64,000 nucleotides of DNA, taken from the NCBI RefSeq assembly GCF_043290135.1, contig NC_134705.1:36769771-36833770 (forward strand), written 5' to 3'. This DNA is from Rhipicephalus microplus. Taxonomy: Eukaryota > Arthropoda > Arachnida > Ixodida > Ixodidae. Below the pieces are notes generated by a model. The model saw only the letters and a list, made by a program, of their open reading frames with translations, had not been told where the DNA came from and ran no database searches. Shown one piece after another: positions 20,720-32,935 of this stretch. The translations under genes and the position numbers were made by a program. The first letter of the stretch is position 1, and each line of letters opens with the position of its first letter.

Positions 20720-20955
20720 TATTGGTTGGCAGCTATAGACACATTTTCTGGTAGTGCCCCATATTACTCGTGTTTCAGCACGTGACCGAAGGGGAATGGA
20801 GCTCTGCGCTCAGGAGCTCAGAACTTGCACACCACCTCTGGGCTGTCTGGGAGGCCCACGACGCGGCGGTGAGGCTCGTCCTACCCGTTCCAACGTGGGA
20901 GCAGCCCGCTGCTCTACCTTCTTGAAGTAGTGTTCTTAAGGATCTCAATAAAGTT
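20720..20955 (+). pseudogene. 3' end of a LINE (C-terminal zinc knuckle and tail)
   Basis: The readable frame shows HIFW.CP (a degenerate CCHC knuckle) at about 20735-20765. EGEWSSALRSSELAHHLWAV and LPVPTWEQP follow to a stop at about 20917, then CTCAATAAAGTTCTGTGT. That order of CCHC remnant, W.S.L.SS...Q.W...A..AA, polyadenylation-like AATAAAG and simple repeat is the 3' end of an RNase-H-bearing or R1/LOA-type LINE. Only this end is present, as in a strongly 5'-truncated copy. Confidence 0.55.
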
Positions 20956-20958
20956 CTG

Positions 20959-20994
<36 letters not shown>

Positions 20995-21018
20995 CGCCCG
21001 CCCGCCAGCCCGCCCGCC

Positions 21019-21075
<57 letters not shown>

Positions 21076-21145
21076 GGCTGGCTGGCTGTCTGTCTGTCTG
21101 TGTCTCTGTCAGTCTGTCTGTCTGTCTGTCTGTCTGTCTTATAGC
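20956..21145 (+). repeat. (GTCT)n microsatellite with interruptions
   Basis: Tetranucleotide repeats of GTCT with GCCC/GCCA and GGCT variants, about 190 bp, directly after the LINE tail. The CTGT repeats on one strand and ACAG on the other open every frame, which makes spurious ORFs. Confidence 0.95.
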
Positions 21146-21714
21146 GCCATTCAGCACAGATGCACCAACGTTGACATATGGTTATACAACACCATCCCAG
21201 GGACTCACATCTACGATCAATGAGTAAACAAACCAGAAAGATAAATGTAGCAGCTAAAGGTGAGATTGTAATCATAAAATGTGGTGTCACATCAAGAGGA
21301 GCTTCGCTCATTACAAGAGAATCTTCAGCTAAAGTCACCTGCCCACAACATGTTAGAGAATTATTGATTGTCACAGCGGAACAAGAGGGAAACTGAACGT
21401 GCATTGTGTCTTTTTTGTAGCCCGGCCATAATTTTTCTTCGGAAGGGGAATGCTTTTACAGTGCGTGCAGAAATATTTGGATTTGAATGGATGCGATAAC
21501 GAGGCCAACGCTTTACAACAATGGGGCTAAGGTTGCCACTACGTGGTGTGTTACGGCGTTGCAAAAATTTACTTCACCTACTGAAAACGCACTGAACGGG
21601 TGCGTTTACTTCCCTTGACCGCTCCCTTACTCTGACAACTTCCCACTAAACAAGTACAACTGTGTTAGGAAAGTCATACATACAAAAGGCTCATTTGTAA
21701 AGCCTGCAGAGTGT

Positions 21715-21800
21715 GTGAATGTGGTGCAATGAATGACGCGCCTAGCATAACTTGCTGCGAAACTAGGCGTCCGAGGTTTGATTCTCGCTGATGAAACTTT
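21715..21800 (+). mobile_element. tRNA-like segment, possible SINE head
   Basis: The sequence contains GTGGTGCAATGAATGACGCGCC and, about 45 bp on, CCGAGGTTTGATTCTCGCTG, the second resembling a B box (GGTTCGATTCC). A T-rich run follows. It is not foldable by eye into a clean tRNA, so I take it as a possible SINE head only. Confidence 0.3.
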
Positions 21801-21996
21801 TTTTTCTTTGCCATGTGATCATGTCCCCTTTTTGTGCCGCTATTACTGTGATAGAAATACATCATTCAAGTCTTGGTGGATCCGGGCATAAAACACTTTT
21901 GTGTTAAGAGAGGGAAAGTCTGCGTCCTGATTAGGACGTCTCAATTCGTATGACACTGTAGGGGTATATCATCGAAGTTGCAGAGCCAAGCGAGCC

Positions 21997-22170
21997 CGTA
22001 GGATCACTTAGCAACAAAAGCAAACCAAGTGAAGGATGCTTCGTAAATGCAGATATAATCATGCCATATAAATATGGGCTTAACTTGGAGACTTCAAGGA
22101 CTAGATCAGGATATTTACACTCGAAAATTGACTAGTTGCACACTTAGTTTAAGGAGGCGGCTAGAGTAGG
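21997..22170 (+). repeat. Direct repeat Z, copy 1
   Basis: It matches 22382-22552 (period about 385 bp). Both begin GTAGGATCA and share AGTGAAGGATGCTT, GATATAATCATGCCATATAAATATG, ATTTACACTCG and AGTTGCACACTTAG. They end GG(A/C)GGCTAG(A/C)GTAGG-like. Non-coding. Confidence 0.85.
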
Positions 22171-22222
22171 GAACTCCAGGCACCTAATCAGATGCATTCT
22201 GCGAAGGCTGTCTAAGCATGAA

Positions 22223-22379
22223 AACATGAAGTCACACGAATAGCAAACTCAACTCGATTTAACCTTACAAAATCAAACTATTGCTAACATGGTAAGCAGA
22301 GTTACGCAAACTCCCTTTACCAGAGAATCAAAGCTCTGAAAATGCCTCAAGTAGTCTTGCAGTCTTTCATTATGCACGT
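22223..22379 (+). repeat. Dispersed direct repeat Y, copy 2
   Basis: Second copy of the segment at 19678-19834, here lodged between the two copies of repeat Z. The same order suggests a larger repeated unit whose other parts have diverged. Confidence 0.8.
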
Positions 22380-22381
22380 GA

Positions 22382-22552
22382 CCGTAGGATCATTTATTAC
22401 CAAAAGCAAAGTGAAGGATGCTTTGTAAATGAAGATATAATCATGCCATATAAATATGTGCTCAACTTTGAGACTGCAAATGCTAGAGCAGGACATTTAC
22501 ACTCGGAAATTGAATAGTTGCACACTTAGATTAAGGAAGCGGCTAGCGTAGG
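22382..22552 (+). repeat. Direct repeat Z, copy 2
   Basis: Partner of 21997-22170, same orientation, roughly 85% identical by eye. Confidence 0.85.
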
Positions 22553-24896
22553 TGATGATGTGGTTGTGTCCTTGTTGGAATTTGGCTAAAATAGCTCTGA
22601 TCTGTGGACATTAGCTTGAGTTTGGACCTCTGTACAAGTAGACAAGTCGCAGTGGGCCTGCAAAGGTGGATATTATCAAAATAGCACTGAGGTAATAAAA
22701 AGTACGATCTTGAATGGAACCCAATGAAAAATGCACGTTCGATTTCAGAAGGTCAGTGAGTGGTTGAGTGATAGCGGCAAAATTTTTCATGAATTGTCTG
22801 AACTAGGCACACTCCGCATGCCTGTTTCCAACAGAAGTAGAGGAAAATCTATGACTCCATGAAGTCAAAAGCATGCCTCTTAAAAATAATAAGACAATCT
22901 TGATGCAAACGGTGGAAATTGCGCCTTAGAGTTGTCGACATCAGTGTCTCGCCCGTCTTATGGATGGTGGAATTCAATGTACAGTGCTCACGGATTCAAA
23001 CGCAACACCAATATTTTTAGTGTAATGAAAGTTAGTGCAATAGCCTTAAATAACCATCTTATGTCACAACAAATCTGGTGTGCTGATCAGGGCGAACAAA
23101 GAAAGTGTCTCAGACAGGCTAGCCCTCGTTTCGTTAGCGGACCTATCTTTGTGAAAGGCGCCTTGTCATCCTTGGCGTGTTAGTCTAAAGGTGGTTAATA
23201 GTGATGTCATCTCCTGGTGGTGGCACGTGTTCCTGTTGGCAATCGCCATCTGAAAAGAAAGAAAAAACTATGAAGCAGAGGAGTGCAGCCCTTGCTTCAT
23301 TTCAAGTTAGGTGATAGTGATTCAAAATGTTCTCGGAGGGTGGGGGAAAAAAGAAAACATGCAATGTTGGAGCGTTATGCTGCAAAGCGGTGGCTGCGTC
23401 AGACACGAACAAAGGAAAGAGCTTTAAACTTCAAAGCCGGCAGACGGTCGCCACGTCCAGCCTCCACAAAGGCTTGCCGACAATAGCTGCTTACGCTTGT
23501 TCCTGAACACCTATGAGTTGGACGCATAACAAGAAAGCGGTTACAAAAAAAGTGGGGGATGCACAGTTATTCAATCATACGAGTTGCAAAACTCCCCAAA
23601 GGCTCCTTGTATCAAAATTCGAACACAACATTGACTGAAATGGTGGAAGGGAGTAAATTGTAGCGCCTCCTCGGGAAAGCAAAACTAACTAGATAACGCA
23701 ATATTTTGTGTTTTTGCGTTTAGCAAGATTGCGAGCGCCGCCGCATTCCCCTAAACAGCATGGCAGCGCCTAGAACTTGTTCTTAGGTGAGCTGGTGCCT
23801 AAGGGTGCTGAACACGTTACTGTGTCGCAGTCGTGGAGATGTGATAAAGGACAGAGGAGCTGCTTGTTCTCTTGATGTTGTGTCCATTTCATGTTTTCCA
23901 CATTGCGCTAGAAGTAACGTGGCAATAAGCACATGTTCGAGTAATACACCGGTCGCACAGCGTAATGAACGGTGCAGCGAAGTCGGCAGTTTATCGGATT
24001 CATGTGGCGAGCCCACGATGTTTACATTTCGGCAAAATGTTGAGCGGCAAGGCGTGATGCTAGCGGGATGCAGCGTCAATCCGGGTGGATCTAACCTGTG
24101 AGTCTGTCTACGGCAGCAGACAACGTTGCCCGAGCAGCAAACGCCGGTGCCGTTGGAAGAACTCCCCGAACATAGCACCAGAAGAGAAAAGAACGCTTGC
24201 TGTGCTAGTTGCCAGTAAATAGCAATGTTGAAGTTCCCACTTTCTCTTCGCCAGGCTTTCATAATTATATGGTATCCCAGCCGGTGTCTCATTCATTTCG
24301 CGATTAATGGAATTCGACCGCTGCGTGCCAGACAACGCGGCCAATTTGCGGTAAGTACTGGTCGGTACTGTTGTGCTTTGGTTTGCACTCTACCGTATCT
24401 GTGTCTTGTTTGTGCGGTATCACTCTCGTCTCGTTAGTGAGACACATCGTGAACGACAGAGTGGAACAGTTAAAAAGATTCGTCAAACTTCCCGTGAGCA
24501 ATCGATCTCAAGCGCACATTTTTAAACAAGCAAGCGAAGAGTAATAGAAATATTCAGGGCGGAGCGTTAAAACCATGATAGCACGAAATCGCAAGCAGCA
24601 CCTTCGACGAAATAAACCTTGACGTGGCTTTGATTACGTCTTTGCAGAGCGAAAACATCGGACAGCGGCGACGGGCGCCGTGCAAGCTAAAGTCATATAT
24701 TGAGGCGACAACGCCAGCATTACATGTGGCGTTGAGCTGCCTAAAAAAAAAAGCGCACGCCAAAGTGGCGATATAATGTTTGGTATTGTCGCTCCCAGAT
24801 GGCGCGACGATCGGCTCAATCCTGCTAGGTCGGCCAATGGCGTGTCCGGGTTTCGCAAGGCAGTTTCGCAGCCCACAGGATTGAATCACTCTGGGT
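22553..24896. other. Gene-free stretch, nothing recognised
   Basis: Opposite-strand open stretches overlap at about 23783-24292 (minus, 169 codons) and 23787-24101 (plus). Neither has a recognisable domain, a clear start context or supporting splice signals. No transposon motifs are seen. Confidence 0.5.
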
Positions 24897-25033
24897 GATG
24901 CAGGCGGCGTACTTTAAAATACCAAGATGTCGAAGGTAAGGAAAGCGGATGGCTACGAGATGGGCCCTGAAGAGCACGTGTTCAATGGGGAAGGTCATTG
25001 GCGAACATGCATTCAGTATACCCGTAGGTGACC
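24897..25033 (+). repeat. Inverted repeat W, left arm
   Basis: It is the reverse complement of 25410-25537 over about 135 bp. Shared runs are GATGCAGGCGGCGTAC, CTGAAGAGCACGTGTT(C/T)AATGGGGAAGGTCATTGGC(G/A)AACATGC and TTCAGTAT. The spacer is about 375 bp and non-coding. Confidence 0.85.
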
Positions 25034-25409
25034 TGCTTTGCAGCACACTACTCCTTTTCTTTCAATTATTTTAATTTTACCTATAGAAGTACATGTGTTT
25101 ATATACAACTACGATGTTTTTATTTTCTAGAACCTCTAAACCCCTCATTTATTTCCTAGCTTCTAAAAACACACCTGCCAGGCCTTGTTAAGGTTATTTC
25201 AAACCCACAAAGTTCTTTGCGTCTGTTTTTCGTCTCTGTTTTCGTCTGTTAACTAGAGCGTCCCAGCTACCCCTAACCCGCCTTTCCTTTCCTTCCTTTT
25301 TTTCTGTCTTTTTGTGTCTCTCTCATCGTTGCTCATTTCCATTGAATTCTCAATTTCCCTTTTTCTCAGCCAACATGACACCAAATCCTTGAGGCAATTA
25401 CGCTGAGCG

Positions 25410-25537
25410 GCCCACCTACAAACATACTGAAAGCATGTTTGCCAATGACCTTCCCCATTAAACACGTGCTCTTCAGACCCCATACGGCATTGCTTTCGTT
25501 CGACATCCTGACAATTAAACGTACGCCGCCTGCATCG
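25410..25537 (-). repeat. Inverted repeat W, right arm
   Basis: Partner of 24897-25033. It abuts the broken 3' end of the minus-strand LINE C, so it may mark the rearrangement or insertion that removed that LINE's 3' end. Confidence 0.85.
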
Positions 25538-25559
25538 CCCCCTTTTTTGTAACCCCTTT

Positions 25560-28090
25560 CTTAAGTCTCCTCCACCATGTTGTGGGCACACATGTCTAGC
25601 AATCTTAGTGTAGACGAGTATATTGGCACGCCCAGTGGTTGCTTCGTTGCCTTGCGAAGCATCGTGTTGAGGTTGTCCCTATTGGCCCTAGTCATGTGGA
25701 CCAGACATACGGGGCGGACATACCAAGCGCATGACATCGTCGTCGTTCAGGCCTCGGTTTCTGTTCGAAAACTTCCGAATCATGCCAAGAATTCGTTCGG
25801 TTGTAGTCTTGATCTTTGTGATGGTGGCTTGCGCCTTCCCGTCGCTCTGAAGCAGTAGACCGACAATTTTAATTTGCTGTGTTGGTCTGATGATCATTAC
25901 GTCGATGGTGATAGTCACGTTATGCGGCGGCTTCCTTTTAGGTTTTCCTGGTTGGATCATGAGCAGCTCTGATTTTTGGGGAGTGCAGCTCAGACCATAC
26001 GACTTGGCATACTCGTGCACGGTTGTCGCCGCCCGCTGCAAGTTTTCCTCCGTCCAGAAATCGTACCCGGCTCGGGCCGTCAGCAACGTGATGTCGTCAG
26101 TGTAGAACGCGTGGTCCACGCCTTTTATTTGCTTTGCAGATCGGGCAGTGGCAGCAGGACCAGATTGAAGAGCAGGGGCGACAGGACCAATCCCTGAGGG
26201 GTGCCCTATTCACCGAGCTTAATAGGGTTTGGTTTTTTCTCCCCTATCCTAATTGTCACCGTTCGATTTAGCAGAAAGTCATTTATGTAGCCGAATGTCT
26301 TGCGGCCACACCTGATTTTGTCAGATTTTGCAACACGCTCACGTGCCACACGTTGTCAAAGGCTTTTTTTCAGGTCGAGGGCGTGTATCCCAAGTGGTGC
26401 GTGCCTCGATGCTTGCTTGACGACCAGCTCGCTGATTTAGATCATCACGTCTTGGGTGCTGAGATGTTGCCTGAAGCCGTACATCGTCTCCGGCATCTAA
26501 TCTGTTTCTCCGAGGTGCTTCTGCAGCTGGCGAAGGTCCATGCTCTCCATCAACTTTCCCACGAAGGACGTGAGGGAGATGGGCTGCATGTTGTCTATCA
26601 TGAGGGCTTTGCCGGGCTTCGGATTAAAGTGGACCTCGGCTTCCTTACATTCCTTCGGCAACCGCGAGCTCTCCCAGGCTTCCTTGATGTGCTCGCGGAG
26701 GCTGCGGCCCGCTGCATCGCTCATGTTACCGACTAGCTCGTAAGTTATGGCGTCCCTGCCGGGTGCACTTCTCTTGTTGCTTTATTCTATCGCTGTCCAC
26801 ATTTCCCTGATTGTAAATGGCCAATCAAGCTTTTCATTATCGGGTCCCTCTTACCTCTCAGGCACCGGGTACTGGCTCTTCTCTGTGCTTAGGTACTTCA
26901 CTTTTAGATCTTCCAGGAGCTTAGGGCCGTCTCCCTAGTACAGGTTCAATACTTTGGCAAGGTGACGATTGGTCGCAGTTTTACTACTCAACGGGTCGAT
27001 GAGATGCCTCAAGAGGCACCATGTCTTCCGCGCCGAGAGCTTGCCCTGCAGGCACTCGCAGGTCTTCGGCCAATTTTCCCTGCAGAGCTTGGCCGCGTGC
27101 TCGGTGATTTGTTTGTTCAAGACTGCAATGCGCTTGGCTAGTTTTCCGTTGTGGCTCTGACGCTTCCACCACCGTGTTAACGATTGCCGAGCCACCCACA
27201 TGTTCATTAGTCTAACATCCACGTATTGTGTCTGCAATTTCGACGTGATTTCATGGGTGGATTTTTGAAGGGCCTTCTTCTGGTCCCTCACCCATTCAGT
27301 GTCGGTCTGTTTTCTTTCAGATGGTTTCGATTCTTCCTCGGACGCCTCGTCTTGTTCATGGGTAAACTTTCTGATATTGTCCCAATCCATGATACGCGCC
27401 TTCTCCAGTACAGCCCGATGTCAGGAGCCTCAAATAGTAATGCCGATCCCACTGTGGTCAGACCCCAAGTCCACGTCTTCGTTTGTCCATGTGACGTCTA
27501 GTGAACCCGATGACCACGTCAGGTCTGGCGTAGTGTCCCTCGCGGCACTGTTGCCTCTTCTCGTGGTTACGTGCGGGTCGTACAGGAGGGCCATCTCGTG
27601 ATCTTCCATCGCATTGGCCAACGCTTTCTCTCTCTTGGATTGGAACTTATGCCCTCACGTTGTGTAAGGGGCGTTGAAGTCACTGAGGATCAGGAGTGGC
27701 CTAGATCCCACCAACTCTTCGCCTGGCTCATATTGTGGTCAAATTCTAACTGGCGTTGTGACGGCCGGCAGTACATGCTTATTATGAATAGATTGCCCAA
27801 GCTGCCAATTTTTCTTGGACGAATTTCGTCCAGCGTGTGCTCGCACCCCCCCTGTGCCGTGACATGCAGAGTAGCCGCCACGTTTCTCCGTGCGACCACC
27901 ACCGTTTCATTATCCGTGGGGTCAGTGTAAGTGACGTACTCCAGGAGTTTTGGTCTCCCATTCGCTTCTTGTAGAGCAATTATACTGGGCTTGTTTTCTT
28001 GCCCATCAATGTGTAACAGTAGCTCCAATTCTTTATTGCAAATGCCGCGGCCGTTCTATTAATAATTACGGTGATGTCTCTCCCGGTATT
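25560..28090 (-). pseudogene. LINE C ORF2 (endonuclease and reverse transcriptase)
   Basis: The endonuclease starts at about 28075 and includes LELLLHIDGQENKPSIIALQE and VVVARRNVAATLHV. A DFNAP block lies near 27690, then NSAARDTTPDLTW and DLGSDHSGIGI at about 27545-27430, so the terminal SDH is intact. A linker occupies 27390-26935. The reverse transcriptase shows SDAAGRSLREHIKEAWES, PKPGKA and ISLTSFVGKLME at about 26720-26550, and HAFYTDDITLLT (motif C, YADD changed to YTDD) at about 26110. LNTMLRKATKQPLGVP lies near 25650. Frameshifts and stops are frequent. The coding region is cut off near 25560 before any RNase H or 3' untranslated region, which is unusual because LINEs normally lose the 5' end. 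Confidence 0.82.
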
Positions 28091-28204
28091 ATGCGTTTCA
28101 CTCAGCTTCTGCATCATCCTTTTTATATGTCTCGAGCCGACCTTGCCTTTTTGTAATAGCGTCTTCGATTCTTTCGGCGCGTTCTTTTTTTCTTTTTCAG
28201 GGAC

Positions 28205-30290
28205 GCGAAGCAGGTCTGCACCAACATTCAGGCTACTTTTGTCGCTAGGCGTTTGCGCTGCCCTGGGAGAGTATGACGCCGACTTTCGACAGCTTCGAGT
28301 CGGGCCTTCATATTGCCTAGCCTTTCTTTAATTTAGGTGATTGCAGCCAAATGGCCACCAGCTCTCCTTCTCATGGTATCTGCGTCGTTGCCACATGCAG
28401 TTGTGGTCTCTGCGGTCGCACGGTTCCTTTCGGCGTCCATCAGCTCTTGGCCATTCGATGCCAGTTGCGAGGCCTCAGCCTCTCCCGTCGTCAACCCTAT
28501 GCAGGGTGAGGGGGGGGGTTCCCTCCACGGTACTTCGCTCAAGCTTCCGGCGTTCTTTGCTGCCGTGGTACTGTTTTAGGGTTTTGTATTTACCGAGCTG
28601 CCGTTACTCACTAGCGTTTAGATTTTGATCATAAGTGCTCGTATTTGGACGTTATGCTCTTTGATCTGAGCATTTTGGTGCTCCATGATTTTCTTAAGCT
28701 CTGTCACTTCGCTAGTGTGCCTTTGCGCATTCGTTTGTGAGTTAAGAGGTTGAGAGGGTGTAAGAGGGGTGGGGATTGGCTTCCACGGGTTCGCGCCACG
28801 GGAGACCTGTTGGTCCAGCTCACCTTTTTTTCGGCGATCCCTAGGTACTCGGCTGACTCGTTCCGTGGCTTCGGACCGGCCTTGGAGCTGGAACTGGCCC
28901 GGCAGCGCGAGCTTGTCCGACGTTTCGAACGGGCCTGGGACGCCGAAGCGCTCCTATTCGTCGCCTCCCAGGGGCGGTTGCCACCGCCTTTACAAACCCC
29001 GGATCTTGGCTTTGATCGAGAGCGGGTCTGGCAGCCGTTTTCGCCGCCACTGTTGTTGCTGCTGCAGTCCGGCGTTTGAGAACGGTGTCGTTGTTTGGAG
29101 GTGCTACGGCGGGGTCCTCCTGCAGAACCTCTCTTGCCTCAGTTCTCTTTCCTTGCCTCGTATTGTTCCTCCACCGGGCGCCGTTCCCCGCGTCGCTGGC
29201 GAACAATGTAAGGCATTTTGAAATGGGCCTTGCAGGCTGTGTCTGTGGTCAGGTGATTGCCTCCGCACAGGCCGCACTTCGCGATGCATTTGTGGTGTTC
29301 AGTGGGGCTCGAGATTCCACATCTGCGGCAGAGCTTGTTCTAGGGATCCGGACGCATGTTAATTCTATGGCCCCTTTTTTCACGCGCATAGCATACGTCG
29401 ATTTGTTTTCTGTGCAACGTGCACTTTGTGAGCAGGTTAGTGTATTTCTTGTAGTTGGGTACTTTGAACCCTACGGAAGCAATAACGACCAATCGGGTTT
29501 TAGCAATTCGGTTTGCCTGTAAGGCCGTTGGGTTATGCTTGTGCACAACGTTGTCATGAGCTACTTGGATCGTGTCCTCGAGCGGGATGCACTTTATGCC
29601 GTCCTTCAGCGTGCCGGCGCGGGGGGGGGGGGGGGCGTTTAGGTGCTAACTTTGTGTGCCGTGCCGCGTATATCAATTGTTCCTACAGCAACGCAGCGGT
29701 CAGCGTGCTCTCTCTGGGAGGTGCTAACTTTGACGATATTCTGATGGAGGTTCAGACACACGACGTCTTCATTTGCGTCATTTGCGTGGATCCGTGCCCC
29801 GCCGCAATCGCGCAACTTAGTTCAACGCGGGTCACATAGCTCACGTGGAGCCCACCTCTCGGTGGCAACCCGATCTTTATGCCACCGCGAGGCAAATCTG
29901 GCATGCGCATGCTCTTCGATAATTTGCCTTCGTTTGTACGTTTCACTATCGAGGTAGATGTATCGCTGCTTGCGGCACCATCACCGAAGTGGTTGCCCCG
30001 AGCTGTTGACATCAGCCGTGGCCTCGCCGCCCTCTTGGCTCACTCGATGTACAAGGTTTAGGCCTTGCGAGCTCATGCACTCTTTCGTTGAAATTTCGCA
30101 GCCGTCCACTTTTACACGCATAGTGGTAGTCAATTTAGGGCAATGTTCACTGGCGTGATCACTGAAAGTTCGATCTTGACTGGCGGCTACCAAGGCTTGG
30201 GCTAGGCCTACCGCTTTCCTAGCCGAAAATGAAGTCGACGTTAGGTCCAGCGACGGGCGTTCTTCGTGGGCACAAGACAGTCTTCTAAAT
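28205..30290 (-). pseudogene. LINE C ORF1 (CCHC Gag-like)
   Basis: The N-terminal part shows SQGLNLVHRVSQEGGEATAD (about 30080-30020) and LPRGGIKIGLPPRGGLHVS (about 29890-29840). A central block has KHNPTALQANRIAKTRLVV (about 29545-29490). Three zinc-knuckle positions follow. The first is decayed (CYARE..GH..NM, about 29400-29360). The next two are CRRCGISSPTEHHKC and CGLCGGNHLTTDTAC (about 29330-29240). An Arg/Pro/Ser-rich tail runs to about 28210. Gag-like ORF1 proteins package the element RNA. The CCHC ORF1 places the element among the I/R1/LOA-like lineages. Confidence 0.78.
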
Positions 30291-30299
30291 TCATCCAGA

Positions 30300-32585
30300 G
30301 TGGTCCCCTACCTCGGAATTAGGGTTCCTGGTGGTCTACACGACTTTATACATCCGGTCGATGCTTGTTCGTTGGGTGCGACTCAATAAATTGGCGAAAT
30401 TAGTGAAAAAACAAATGGAGTTACAGAAACATGCGTGTACGCTTGACGCCAGGTGTCAGTTCTCTGCTCCTGTCTTGCTCCAATACTTCCGCACTCACGC
30501 TTTCGAGAAAACCCAAGGTTTTCTCGACGCAACTGTGTACGGTCGACACGGCAGTGTTGAACCGTTCGGCCAAGAGCCTGTCCACCCAAGTAGCACAAAA
30601 CTACCAAGCACATTTTTTTTCAACACTGGCCAATTGTCGCCCAGTTGTCCAGTTAAGAAAAAATTATGGTACTGGCTCACAACTTTTTCGCGGTACGTCG
30701 ACATTCTGTTGCGTTGCAATCTATGAATTTCCCCGGAAGAACTGCGACGATGCATCGTCGAACTCTTATCAGTTCTATAAAACTTTGCTGAATAGGTGCA
30801 CATGTTGTGACAAAATGTAGGGTTATTTAGACGAAACTTCCAGCTTGCGCACCAATGCTTTCACACAAAAGCACACACCGAAAAGTGAGAAACACGGCGC
30901 CGCCAGCACGCTATCGGCGGTACTCTGCATGCACTACTTGCGCTTCCACGTTCGTTACAATGTAAAGCTAGTGTCGCGCTACACGAGCACTCATTTAACT
31001 GGTGCTGCATGAGTTCACCTCTAGCTGCACTGTCGCCTTAACTACCTGGAGAGTGTTCACGCAGTGCAAGGCGAACCGAAGGGACCTTATAGCTACTAAC
31101 ATAGATGTAGCTTGTTTGCTGCGTTTAAGTACAGCCGCGGTCCCGACTGTGTAGAGCACGCAAGCAACCGGTTTTTGCTCTTTGGGCTGAAACCTTGAGA
31201 CATTATCGGGCTCTGGTGTAGTGAGCCTCACAACAAGGAAGCGAATGCTCCTGATACACCACTTCAAAGCCCGAAACTGTCTCAAGGTTTCGCGCTGCAC
31301 AGCAAAAACTGGCGACTCGCCTGCTCTACAAGACGTGGCTGCGGCTGTACTAGAAAATGTTTATTTATTTTTTTCATACCTTACATCACTCGACCCCCTG
31401 AAACAATAGCTTTGTGGCAAAGTGTCTTCCGGAGTTCGCAAGCTTGCTGTGATGGTTTCCCTTTACGTCAAAAAATCCATAGTTCTACAGAACATTTCAC
31501 CGCGCAGCTTACATATGTCATGTATACACTGTTATAACCAGTACGTGCATTCTTGTTTGCAACAGTTACACCGGCGGGAACAGGAGCAGCCTCGTATCAC
31601 AGAAAGTCTTCAGTGATTAGTTCACTAGTGATGAAGGAATTACCTCTGGTCTTGTTTGGAGCATAGTTCACAATAATCAATATTTCAGACGCGTAAACTC
31701 TGACGAGAACTGCCAGCGCATGACACACGAGTGTACTAACGCTCTACTGTGTGCCATCCATGCCCGTCGTTTGTCTGTTTCGGGCATTCTGATTCTAGTC
31801 GCTGAAATTTCACTGCTTGCATTAACTCCTTCACATTCATTCATGTGTGCGGTATAGGATCACAACGCAACATAAACTACCAGCGTTCTGTAGGGGCGCA
31901 ATCACAAACGCTAGACGTTTCACGCGCAGAGTAAGATACTGGATGAGCGCGGCATTAGCGACACGACAAAGGAAGGGGGGAAAATGTATGCCCTCGAATG
32001 TTTCCGCCAGGAGATAGACGAGCGCTAGTGTATAAGGCGGAACTTAACCATCCGACATGAAACGTCGCTAAGGTTCTCATTTCTCGCATTCAGTGTCACT
32101 TCCCAAACTTTGCTGAGTGGGTTGCTTCCTAGCATTGCGAAGTCACCCAAGTAAAGTATGCTGCCTACACGTATTGCTGGATAGTTCGTTTTCTGTGTCA
32201 ATGAGCGGCCTTCTATGTTACTCGATGGCCGCACTTAAATGCTGTAAGGTAATGTTTGATCATTATTCTACGAAAGGTGACGCTGCTGCCAGTCCACACT
32301 CGCCAACTGTCGAAAAAGCTACAGCAGCCAAAGAAATAGTTCTAAGCTTTAGTTCTGCACTGCCTGAATATTACTCGTGTGCCGAAAAAGCTTCTCAACA
32401 CCGATGGAAGCATGATGAATGCACAAAAACCACGATTTTTTACAACAACATTAGTCTTAACCTGTTTATTAGGTCAAGATGCAAGGAGTTACAGCGCGAC
32501 GAGGCTAGAGGACGTTTGCTACAGATGTCATAGAAACCATGCGCTAACTGCAGCATTTTCTCAGTTAGTCAGTGGAAACTGAAGT
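30300..32585. other. Gene-free stretch, nothing firmly recognised
   Basis: Overlapping open stretches occur near 30331-30820 on both strands and 32117-32533 on the plus strand. The last might extend the hAT fragment upstream, but I cannot support it. Otherwise there is no transposon motif. Confidence 0.45.
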
Positions 32586-32589
32586 TCCG

Positions 32590-32935
32590 ACCTCACTGGC
32601 AGGAAATCTTTTCCTGAATGCTAGTGTATTTCAAAGATCAGGAAGGAGCAAGACATAAGTGCCTTTTGGAAAATAAAGTCAAGAAAATTGAGGAGACTCA
32701 CCAAGTAATCGGTGCAAACGTGGTCCTTTCTCCGTGCACACGTTGGAAGAATGCGCTCAAAAATTTCGGAAGCCACAACGAGTGTGACTACCACAATACC
32801 GGTGCTTTATACGCAACAAATTTTCGAAAAGCACTAGAAGGCGAGTGACTTGCCGAAAATAAGACTTCCGTGTCATCAGCGCAAGTACAAAGGGAATTGA
32901 GCAAAAAAAAATTGGCTCCATATTTGCATGTTAAT
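32590..32935 (+). pseudogene. hAT-family transposase remnant, N-terminal part
   Basis: The frame at 32618-32848 contains TRWKNALKNFGSHNECDYH, then NFRKALEG. After a single in-frame stop at 32846 it continues SAQVQRELSKKKLAP. This is the order W..A...F..H..C.YH, then NF, then Q...E....R..LAPI, seen in ZMYM1/52-kDa-repressor-like hAT transposases just before the catalytic domain. The match ends where repeat X copy 2 begins, so that repeat probably interrupted it. It could belong to the same lineage as the C-terminal fragment at 7224-7980. Confidence 0.55.

Noticed and set aside
20775..21404. A 209-codon minus-strand frame rich in T-D-R-Q repeats, and plus-strand C-L-S-V frames
   Set aside because: They are translations of the (GTCT)n/(ACAG)n microsatellite, which opens several frames on both strands. 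No protein is implied.
21715..21800. A functional tRNA gene
   Set aside because: The B-box-like part is degenerate and no cloverleaf could be drawn by eye. Treated at most as a SINE head.
23783..24292. A 169-codon minus-strand frame
   Set aside because: No domain, and an equally long overlapping frame exists on the other strand. Composition gives no support.
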